This document shows, piece after piece, positions 1 to 5,464 of a stretch of 15,541 nt of DNA. The position numbers were made by a program, and so were the translations under genes. Source of the stretch: a bacterium (lineage in GTDB: Bacteria > UBP14 > UBA6098 > B30-G16). The notes under the pieces are model-generated. The model searched no databases, was not told the DNA's origin, and worked only from the letters and a program-made list of their open reading frames with translations. Every line of letters starts with the position of its first letter. Position 1 is the stretch's first letter. The DNA lies in assembly GCA_027007865.1 (NCBI GenBank), contig JALTEE010000492.1:1-15541 (forward strand), written 5' to 3'.

Positions 1-171
1 TCTTAAAAAATCACTATCGCTAAAAACAGGGACAAGGATGAGTGTTAAAACTGCTCCTGTCGCCATGATTATAGGTCCAAGATAAAACATCCAACCGTAA
101 CTCACTGAATTTTTTTTAGAAAATAGCGATGCAAATGATTTTATGCTACCTATGACATTTTTAGAGATAGA
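1..171 (-). CDS. Possible partial membrane protein, running off the left edge
   Basis: On the minus strand the frame from 171 to 1 is open for 57 codons after a TAA at 172-174. It encodes a polar stretch (SIKSFASLFSKKN) followed by a hydrophobic segment containing GWMFYLGPIIMATGAVLTLI, which looks like a transmembrane helix, and then VPVFSDSDFLR at the window edge. No start codon has a convincing ribosome-binding site: the in-frame candidates are a GTG and an ATG just before the hydrophobic part. This could be the N-terminus of a transporter-like protein or an internal fragment of a broken gene. A shorter open frame lies antisense on the plus strand at 143-250, which weakens both calls. I do not recognise the family. 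Confidence 0.3.
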
Positions 172-267
172 TTATGAATATGATTTAACAGATTTGAAAG
201 TATTTTATTATATCAATATAGAGCAAGAAATAAAAGAGAAAGTAATTTAAATTAATTAGTAATATGC

Positions 268-295
268 TTGCATAGATTAAAAAAATAATTATAGT
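268..295 (+). promoter_or_regulatory. Possible sigma70-like promoter for dnaJ-cysE-tgt
   Basis: TTGCAT (268-273) is followed after 16 bp by TATAGT (290-295), about 45 bp before the dnaJ start. The -10 matches consensus at 5 of 6 positions; the -35 matches mainly in TTG. The same TTGCAT hexamer is seen upstream of kbl. The region is AT-rich, so chance is a real alternative. No CIRCE-type heat-shock inverted repeat is visible here. Confidence 0.3.
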
Positions 296-340
296 TAAGC
301 ATTTTGTAAATGTAATATAAAATCGCAGCGGAAAACGATT

Positions 341-1402
341 ATGAAAGATTATTATCGAATACTCGGTATTTCGGAAAGCGCATCGAACGACGAGATTAAG
401 CGGGCTTTTAGAAAACTCGCAAAGAAATATCATCCTGATAAAAACCCGGGCGACAAAAGCGCGGAGGAACAATTTAAGTTGATTAACGAGGCTTATGAGG
501 TATTATCTGATAAGCAAAAGCGCCAGCAATATGATAGGATGAAACGCGGTGATTTCTCGGGTTTTGGAAATTTCAGCAGAGGAGCGGAGCAACAGTCAAC
601 TGGACAGAGTTTCGATTTTTCCGATATATTTTCATCATTCGACATCGGCGATATTTTTGGGGACATTTTTGGAGCGAAATCGAGGAGAAGAAAAAGTGCA
701 GGTATCAGAGGAAGCGATATTCAAACGACTTTGGAAATACCATTCAGGCAAGCTTTGCTCGGTGGCAGTGTTCAAGTTGTTCTGCCTATCTACGAAGTAT
801 GTAAAAGATGCAATGGCACGGGTGCAGAACCTGGTTCGAGTGTGAAAACTTGCCCAACCTGCAACGGTAGAGGCGTTATTACAATATCGCAAGGTCCTTT
901 CGCTGTCCAGCGAACTTGTCCGACCTGCGGCGGAAAAGGAACTATCCCCGAGCGTAAATGCACTCAATGCGGCGGAACAGGAGTTATCCAAACGCAAAGA
1001 CGAGTTATGGTCAAAATTCCGCCGGGAACAAAGAATGGACAAATATTAAGATTGCGAGGACTTGGTTCACCAGGAACAGGCGGCGCTCCGCCCGGAAATT
1101 TATTCGTAAATATTATTGTGAAACCAGACAAAACATTTCATATTGAACGGGACAATTTAATCGCAAAGATTACCGTGCCATTTAATAAAGCCATTCTTGG
1201 TGCAAAAGTTACAATAAAACATCCAGACGGGAGAAAAGTATCTGTGAAAATACCAAAGGGGACAAAGCCTGGCACAAGATTGCGCATTCCTGGAATGGGT
1301 GTTCAGCGAAAAAACAGAAGGGGAAACCTCATTGTTGAAGTGCAATATAAAATACCTGAAAAACTTACTTCCGAGCAGGAAAAGATTTTAAAAACATTCT
1401 AA
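341..1402 (+). CDS. dnaJ: Chaperone protein DnaJ
   Basis: Cytosolic Hsp40 co-chaperone that delivers unfolded proteins to DnaK and stimulates its ATPase. All hallmarks are visible. The J domain covers about residues 1-70, with HPD at 31-33. A Gly/Phe-rich linker contains repeated [12 protein letters not shown] motifs. The zinc-binding domain at about 154-217 has four CxxCxGxG repeats ([32 protein letters not shown]), and two substrate-binding beta domains follow. At 353 residues it is slightly shorter than E. coli DnaJ (376) but complete. The ATG at 341 begins the canonical MKDYYRILG; the upstream Shine-Dalgarno is weak (GCGGAAAA). It is the first of three plus-strand genes with short gaps. 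dnaK and grpE are not in the window, so it is separated from its usual partners. Confidence 0.97.
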   Translation: MKDYYRILGISESASNDEIKRAFRKLAKKYHPDKNPGDKSAEEQFKLINEAYEVLSDKQKRQQYDRMKRGDFSGFGNFSRGAEQQSTGQSFDFSDIFSSFDIGDIFGDIFGAKSRRRKSAGIRGSDIQTTLEIPFRQALLGGSVQVVLPIYEVCKRCNGTGAEPGSSVKTCPTCNGRGVITISQGPFAVQRTCPTCGGKGTIPERKCTQCGGTGVIQTQRRVMVKIPPGTKNGQILRLRGLGSPGTGGAPPGNLFVNIIVKPDKTFHIERDNLIAKITVPFNKAILGAKVTIKHPDGRKVSVKIPKGTKPGTRLRIPGMGVQRKNRRGNLIVEVQYKIPEKLTSEQEKILKTF

Positions 1403-1424
1403 TCGGCGATAATATAGATAATGC

Positions 1425-1430
1425 AGGTGG
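1425..1430 (+). promoter_or_regulatory. Ribosome-binding site deciding the cysE start
   Basis: AGGTGG lies 5 nt before the ATG at 1436. An in-frame ATG at 1421 lies upstream of this motif and has no Shine-Dalgarno of its own, so 1436 is the better start. Confidence 0.6.
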
Positions 1431-1435
1431 TAAAA

Positions 1436-2089
1436 ATGTTCAAAACATTGCGAGAGACTATTAAAACAGTTTTCGAGCGTGACCCGGCGGCTCGTTCTAC
1501 AATCGAAGTTCTGACGACATATCCGGGACTTCGTGCTATCTTGATGCACAGACTTGCTCACTGGTTGTGGCGAAAAAAATTTCACTGGACTGCGCGGATG
1601 ATTTCCGAAATCGGAAGATTTTTTAATGGAATCGAAATTCATCCGGGTGCGCAAATCGGTAAAAGATTTTTCATCGACCACGGTGAAGGAATTGTTATAG
1701 GTGAAACGACGATAATCGGTGATGATTGCTCCCTTTTTCAAGGTATAACTCTCGGTGGAACAGGCAAGGAGAAAGGCAAACGGCATCCGACTCTGAGGAA
1801 TGGCGTAGTTATCGGTGCAGGTGCAAAAATTTTAGGCAATATAGAAATTGGCGATAATGTTCGTATCGGTGCAGGTTCGGTTGTTGTAAAGTCTGTGCCA
1901 CCTAATTGCACAGTTGTCGGTGTTCCTGCCAGAATCGTGAAAAGACACGAAAAACGCCCAAAGGAAACTATCCTCGACCATGGCAATCTACCAGACCCAA
2001 TCGTAGAAATGCTTAGGCAGATAGAAGAACAAGTAAATAAACTGAACAAGCACCTCGCAGAATATGATATTCGGAAAGAAGATTTTTAA
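1436..2089 (+). CDS. cysE: Serine O-acetyltransferase
   Basis: Transfers acetyl from acetyl-CoA to L-serine, giving O-acetylserine, the committed step of cysteine synthesis. The protein (217 residues from this start) begins with a short helical region containing [11 protein letters not shown] and HRLAHWLW. A left-handed beta-helix of hexapeptide repeats follows ([46 protein letters not shown]). The family signature is present: [12 protein letters not shown] with the catalytic-type His, LGGTGK, and RHP with the second His. The C-terminal tail after [10 protein letters not shown] is helical and charged. This is the short form, like Bacillus CysE, and lacks the longer N-terminal domain of the 273-residue E. 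coli enzyme. It starts 33 bp after dnaJ and ends 22 bp before tgt, so co-transcription is likely. cysK is not in the window. Confidence 0.95.
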   Translation: MFKTLRETIKTVFERDPAARSTIEVLTTYPGLRAILMHRLAHWLWRKKFHWTARMISEIGRFFNGIEIHPGAQIGKRFFIDHGEGIVIGETTIIGDDCSLFQGITLGGTGKEKGKRHPTLRNGVVIGAGAKILGNIEIGDNVRIGAGSVVVKSVPPNCTVVGVPARIVKRHEKRPKETILDHGNLPDPIVEMLRQIEEQVNKLNKHLAEYDIRKEDF

Positions 2090-2111
2090 ATCTTTAAATT
2101 TAATCTAAAAT

Positions 2112-3260
2112 ATGATAAAGTTCGAATTGCAGGCAGTCGATAGCAAAACAGGCGCGCGGGCTGGCGTTTTGCATACTCCTCACGGCGATGTGCCGACACC
2201 TGTTTTTATGCCCGTTGGAACGCAGGGAACCGTGAAAACAATTCCTTGGAGAGACTTGAAAGATTTCGGAACGAGAATTGTTCTCGGGAATATGTATCAT
2301 TTATACCTGCGACCCGGACACGAACTTATAGAGCGAATGGGGGGATTGCATAAATTCATCGGTTGGAATCGGGCAATTCTAACAGACAGCGGAGGATTTC
2401 AGGTGTTCTCGTTGACGGATTTGCGAAAAATCACCGACGACGGCGTCCAGTTTCAATCTCACCACGACGGCAGTTATCATTTTTTTACCCCCGAGCGAGC
2501 GATAGAAGTTCAGTTTGCGATGCGACCTGATATTATGATGTCATTCGACCAATGCACCGATTATCCTGTTACGCATTCCGATGCCGATGAAGCGGTTGTC
2601 CGCACAGGAAATTGGGCAAGACGCGGATTCGAGAAATGGCAGAAACTCATCGATGCCGATAAAAATGCCGATACTGCTCCTGCTTTGTTCGGCATAGTTC
2701 AGGGTGGCATATTTTCCGATTTGCGCAGGAAATCCGCAGAAGAAATATTGAACATCGATTTCCCGGGATACGCAATCGGTGGGCTTTCTGTTGGCGAACC
2801 GAAAACCGAAATGTTCAAAATACTCGACGAAACAATGCCGATGCTACCGTCCGAAAAACCGCGCTATTTGATGGGTGTTGGAAAACCGGAAGACATCGTT
2901 CGTGCGGTTGCGATGGGAACCGATATGTTCGACTGCGTGATTGCCACGAGAAACTCTCGAAATGCATCGGTATATACCTGGCAGGGAAAAATGTCTCTCA
3001 AAGCGAATTATTACGCCGAAGACAGCCGACCTATCGACCCAAACTGCAATTGCTATACTTGCCGAAACTATTCCCGTGCATATATAAGACATCTTTTTTC
3101 CGCAGGCGAAATGCTTGCGCCATATCTCGCAACACACCATTCTCTATACTTCTTTGCTGAATTGATGCGCAAAATTCGTCAGGCGATATTGGAAAACAGA
3201 TACGCAGATTTCATTGCAGATTTTTCCCGAACATTCGACCCGAACGCAGCGATGCGATAA
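2112..3260 (+). CDS. tgt: Queuine/preQ1 tRNA-guanine transglycosylase
   Basis: Exchanges guanine-34 in the anticodon of GUN tRNAs (Tyr, His, Asn, Asp) for the queuosine precursor preQ1. The 382-residue length matches bacterial Tgt. Visible motifs are LTDSGGFQVFSL with the proton-accepting Asp at 92, SFDQCTDYP and GGLSVGEP for base recognition, and MFDC with the nucleophilic Asp at 274. The zinc site is C312, C314, C317 and H343 (CNCYTC ... ATHH). Layout and motifs closely follow the Zymomonas enzyme. One oddity is the tRNA-binding loop after the nucleophile, which reads IATRNSRNA where families usually have a Pro (LPTR). The start has no recognisable Shine-Dalgarno, only AT-rich sequence, so translation may depend on the preceding cysE. 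No queA or other queuosine gene is in the window. Confidence 0.97.
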   Translation: MIKFELQAVDSKTGARAGVLHTPHGDVPTPVFMPVGTQGTVKTIPWRDLKDFGTRIVLGNMYHLYLRPGHELIERMGGLHKFIGWNRAILTDSGGFQVFSLTDLRKITDDGVQFQSHHDGSYHFFTPERAIEVQFAMRPDIMMSFDQCTDYPVTHSDADEAVVRTGNWARRGFEKWQKLIDADKNADTAPALFGIVQGGIFSDLRRKSAEEILNIDFPGYAIGGLSVGEPKTEMFKILDETMPMLPSEKPRYLMGVGKPEDIVRAVAMGTDMFDCVIATRNSRNASVYTWQGKMSLKANYYAEDSRPIDPNCNCYTCRNYSRAYIRHLFSAGEMLAPYLATHHSLYFFAELMRKIRQAILENRYADFIADFSRTFDPNAAMR

Positions 3261-3401
3261 AAGTTTATAGTGTATAGCTATGTTTTTCCCTTGTGGATTG
3301 GCGTTTTCCGCAATGGTGCAATGATAAGCAAAAAGCCGTCGGGTCTCGAAACAACCTGAGCGACTTCGATGCACGGCGAAGCGTAGAATCACACGAAGGG
3401 T

Positions 3402-3418
3402 GTCAAGCGGAACGCTTG
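3402..3418. repeat. Short palindromic repeat, copy 1
   Basis: GTCAAGCGGAACGCTTG forms a 6-bp hairpin (CAAGCG/CGCTTG) with a GAA loop. Identical 17-bp copies lie at 3609-3625 and 3794-3810. This copy is joined directly to a dRS3-like palindrome, whereas the other two abut tRNA 3'-end sequence. Confidence 0.8.
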
Positions 3419-3447
3419 CTGGATTCCTGCTTGTGCGGGAATGACAG
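3419..3447 (+). repeat. dRS3-like palindromic repeat, forward copy
   Basis: CTGGATTCC...GGGAATGACAG surrounds the ATTCC(N)GGGAAT core known from Neisseria dRS3-type repeats and found in many unrelated genomes. The inner part can form its own hairpin with one mismatch. Confidence 0.7.
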
Positions 3448-3478
3448 GCTTTATCTCTTATTCCAAAACGAACCTCAT

Positions 3479-3508
3479 CTGTCATTCCCAACTTGATTGG
3501 GAATCCAG
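3479..3508 (-). repeat. dRS3-like palindromic repeat, reverse copy
   Basis: CTGTCATTCCC...GGGAATCCAG is the same element as at 3419-3447 in inverted orientation, 31 bp away. Its core is a perfect 8-bp stem (ATTCCCAA/TTGGGAAT) with a 5-nt loop. Together the two copies could also fold into one long hairpin. Confidence 0.7.
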
Positions 3509-3560
3509 TTGTTATTATTATTTTTTTGGGATTTTATTTGCATGGGAATGATAGAACTGT

Positions 3561-3645
3561 ATTTAAGCGACAGCAAGGAGCGAAATTAGCGAGCCGCGAA
3601 GCGTAATGGTCAAGCGGAACGCTTGTGGCGGCACGGGGACTCGAA
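3561..3645. repeat. 85-bp direct repeat, copy A, ending in a tRNA 3' fragment
   Basis: Matches 3746-3830 at 83 of 85 positions (differences at 3590 and 3604), at an offset of 185 bp. Its last 20 bp (3626-3645) are identical to the 3' end of the minus-strand tRNA, from the T-loop TTC to the discriminator base. It then diverges abruptly, so this copy is a tRNA fragment and not a gene. The rest contains the CAAGCGGAACGCTTG hairpin. Confidence 0.85.
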
Positions 3646-3745
3646 AAGGCTTCGCCTTATTCTATCGGGTTCGAGTCCCAAATTCACTTGTTTCTATTTT
3701 CTGTTTCTCTATTATGAATTCTATAAAGCCGATAGGCTCTCGGCA

Positions 3746-3830
3746 ATTTAAGCGACAGCAAGGAGCGAAATTAGTGAGCCGCGAAGCGCAATGGTCAAGC
3801 GGAACGCTTGTGGCGGCACGGGGACTCGAA
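3746..3830. repeat. 85-bp direct repeat, copy B, overlapping the intact tRNA
   Basis: Partner of 3561-3645. Here the last 20 bp are the true 3' end of the tRNA at 3811-3884, and the homology ends at the T-loop. The layout resembles attachment-site repeats left by integration at a tRNA 3' end, but a local tandem duplication would look similar. Confidence 0.85.
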
Positions 3831-3884
3831 CCCTGAACACGCGGATTATGATTCCGCTGCTCTAACCAATTGAGCTATGCCGCC
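3811..3884 (-). tRNA. tRNA with CAT anticodon, probably elongator tRNA-Met
   Basis: The minus strand folds as a full 74-nt cloverleaf. It has a 7-bp acceptor stem (GGCGGCA/TGCCGCC), a 4-bp D stem (GCTC/GAGC), an anticodon stem GCGGA/TCCGC with loop ATCATAA, a 5-nt variable loop, and a T-loop TTCGAGT. The discriminator base is A, and CCA is not encoded (CAA follows). The T stem CAGGG/CCCCG holds one A-C mismatch. CAT could be elongator Met or the lysidine-modified Ile2 species. The gene sequence alone does not settle this, and I favour Met because nothing specifically marks Ile2. A CAAGCG/CGCTTG hairpin lies directly downstream of the 3' end. The tRNA is divergent from ffh. Confidence 0.93.
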
Positions 3885-3908
3885 ATCTTTGCCAAATACT
3901 AATTTTCA

Positions 3909-3938
3909 TTGCCAAAATGTCAAGAATTTTCTTATATT
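3909..3938 (+). promoter_or_regulatory. Possible promoter for ffh
   Basis: TTGCCA (3909-3914) and TATATT (3933-3938) are separated by 18 bp, about 50 bp before the ffh start, in the spacer between the divergent tRNA and ffh. Hexamer matches are fair and the spacing is plausible. Confidence 0.35.
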
Positions 3939-3987
3939 AGCATACATAGAGAAAATATTATACAAGCAGTATTGATTTGGAGGGAAG

Positions 3988-5310
3988 ATGTTCGAGCAAC
4001 TCACAGATAGATTGAATAATGCGTTCAAATCGTTGACCGGGCGCGGAAAACTTTCCGAGAAAAACATATCCGACGGTCTTCGCGAAGTGCGCAGAGCCCT
4101 GCTGGAAGCGGATGTGCATTTCAAAGTAGTCAAGGATTTTATCGAAGATGTGCGAAAGGAAGCGGTTGGTGAAAGAGTGCTGAAATCGATTACGCCGGGA
4201 CAGCAAGTCGTAAAAATTGTCCACGAAAAGTTGATAGAATTGCTTGGCGGAAAAGAAGCGCAGAAAATACAATTAGCGAAGGCAAATCCGACGATTGTTA
4301 TGCTCATCGGATTGCAGGGTTCGGGAAAAACCACGCACGCAGCGAAAGTCGCCGTCTGGCTGCGCGAGCGGAAATGGAACCCTGCAATGGTTGCTCTCGA
4401 TGTCTATCGTCCAGCAGCAGCGCAACAATTGCAGACACTCGGCAGGCAAATCGGCGTGCCTGTTATCGTTCCGCAACTTTTGGAAACGCCGCTGAGTTGC
4501 GCTAATCGCGCAGTAGCAGAAGCGCAGATGAAAGGGTATGACATTCTGATACTCGATACAGCGGGTCGTTTGCAAATCGACGATAAAATGATGCGCGAAC
4601 TCGAAGAATTGCAATTGCGCCTGCGTCCGCAGGGCGTTTTTTTAGTTGTCGATGCGATGACAGGGCAGACTGCTGTGGAAGTGGGACAGGAATTTGCTCG
4701 CAGAGTTGGCATCGACGGCTTCATCCTTACAAAACTCGACGGCGATGCAAAAGGCGGAGCAGCGCTATCTCTTCGTGCTGTCGTTGGGAAACCGATACTG
4801 TTCGTCGGAACAGGTGAAAAAACGGATGCAATCGAACCATTCTACCCCGATAGAATGGCAAACCGCATACTCGGAATGGGCGATATTGTGTCGCTCGTGG
4901 AAAAAGCCCAGAAAACAGTCGATGAAGCAGAAGCGGAAAAGATGCGCAAAAAACTACTTCGCGCTGAATTTACATTTTCAGATTTTCTGAAACAATTGAA
5001 GCAGTTGAAAAAAATGGGTCCGCTCGGAAACCTTATGAAAATGATACCCGGTGCGGGCAAAATGAAAATCGATTTTGATGAAAAAGAATTTTCGCACATA
5101 GAAGCGATAATAAATTCGATGACGCGAGATGAGCGCGAAAATCCCGACATAATAAATGGCAGCAGACGAAAGCGCATCGCTCGTGGCAGCGGAACATCCG
5201 TCCAGCAAGTTAATCGATTGCTCAAAGAATTTTATGCTATGCAGCAGATGTTTAAGAAGATGAAAAAGGGAAGAGGTAAAGGGTTCGGATTGCCATTTGG
5301 ATTGGGATAG
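3988..5310 (+). CDS. ffh: Signal recognition particle protein Ffh (SRP54)
   Basis: GTPase that, with 4.5S RNA, binds signal sequences at the ribosome and docks with FtsY for membrane insertion. The 440-residue protein has the N domain (about 1-100; ALLEADVHFKVVKDF), the GTPase G domain (100-300) and the M domain (about 325-430). GTPase motifs are GLQGSGKTTH at 108-117, DVYRPAAAQQL, DTAGRL starting at D190, TKLDGDAKGGAAL starting at 248, and GTGEKTDAIEPF. The M domain shows MGPLGNLMKMIPG and the RNA-binding RRKRIARGSG, ending in a Gly/Lys/Met-rich tail. A strong ribosome-binding site, GGAGGG (3979-3984), stands 3 nt before the ATG. rpsP, often next to ffh, does not follow here. Instead ffh converges with the giant secreted-protein gene. 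The 4.5S RNA gene was not seen. Confidence 0.98.
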   Translation: MFEQLTDRLNNAFKSLTGRGKLSEKNISDGLREVRRALLEADVHFKVVKDFIEDVRKEAVGERVLKSITPGQQVVKIVHEKLIELLGGKEAQKIQLAKANPTIVMLIGLQGSGKTTHAAKVAVWLRERKWNPAMVALDVYRPAAAQQLQTLGRQIGVPVIVPQLLETPLSCANRAVAEAQMKGYDILILDTAGRLQIDDKMMRELEELQLRLRPQGVFLVVDAMTGQTAVEVGQEFARRVGIDGFILTKLDGDAKGGAALSLRAVVGKPILFVGTGEKTDAIEPFYPDRMANRILGMGDIVSLVEKAQKTVDEAEAEKMRKKLLRAEFTFSDFLKQLKQLKKMGPLGNLMKMIPGAGKMKIDFDEKEFSHIEAIINSMTRDERENPDIINGSRRKRIARGSGTSVQQVNRLLKEFYAMQQMFKKMKKGRGKGFGLPFGLG

Positions 5311-5336
5311 TTTTTAATTTTCAATAGCCAATCCAA
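5297..5336 (+). terminator. Weak inverted repeat at the end of ffh
   Basis: TTGGATTGG (5297-5305) and CCAATCCAA (5328-5336) are perfect 9-bp arms around a 22-nt AT-rich loop, spanning the ffh stop codon. A short T-rich run (ATTATTTTTC) follows some bases later. It could end ffh transcription, but the loop is long and no tight U-tract follows. The rest of the convergent spacer to 5464 shows nothing else. Confidence 0.25.
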
Positions 5337-5464
5337 TGGAACATTATTTTTCTGCTCTATACTATAATTGCTTTCTATTGCGAAATATCTATTTTTTTAC
5401 TGTTACGCTGAACATCACAGCGACTCTAATTGCTCGCTTGCTGTTTCCTATTTGCCACCTGCTA

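Larger units (their letters stand above)
3261..3810. other. Non-coding repeat mosaic between tgt and tRNA
   Basis: There is no believable gene here. The first 140 bp show no clear structure. From about 3402 the stretch is made of short repeats: a hairpin sequence present three times, two facing dRS3-like palindromes, a fragment of a third palindrome (GGGAATGATAG at 3544-3554), and two copies of an 85-bp direct repeat that carries a tRNA 3' end. Minor hairpins lie between the direct repeats: AAGGC-TTC-GCCTT at 3645-3657, and GCCGA/TCGGC at 3729-3745. Open frames across this region translate into low-complexity text typical of palindromic repeats and are not genes. Confidence 0.7.

Noticed and set aside
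143..250. 35-codon plus-strand frame beginning MLPMTFLEIDYEY
   Set aside because: There is no ribosome-binding site, it overlaps an opposed frame and is AT-rich; kept only as a possible remnant in the findings.
635..1042. 135-codon minus-strand frame
   Set aside because: It is antisense to the conserved zinc-finger region of dnaJ and is a shadow frame.
3293..3496. Open frame of 67 codons in the tgt-tRNA spacer
   Set aside because: Its translation (LLDSCLCGNDR and similar) is the usual product of reading through dRS3-like palindromes; there is no ribosome-binding site or domain.
3402..3810. Possible CRISPR array because of repeated palindromes
   Set aside because: Only three copies exist with very unequal spacing, and the intervening sequence is itself repeated; there are no cas genes.
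3606..3836. Open frame of 76 codons across the tRNA-end repeats
   Set aside because: It spans both 85-bp repeats and enters the antisense of the tRNA; it is a by-product of repeat sequence.
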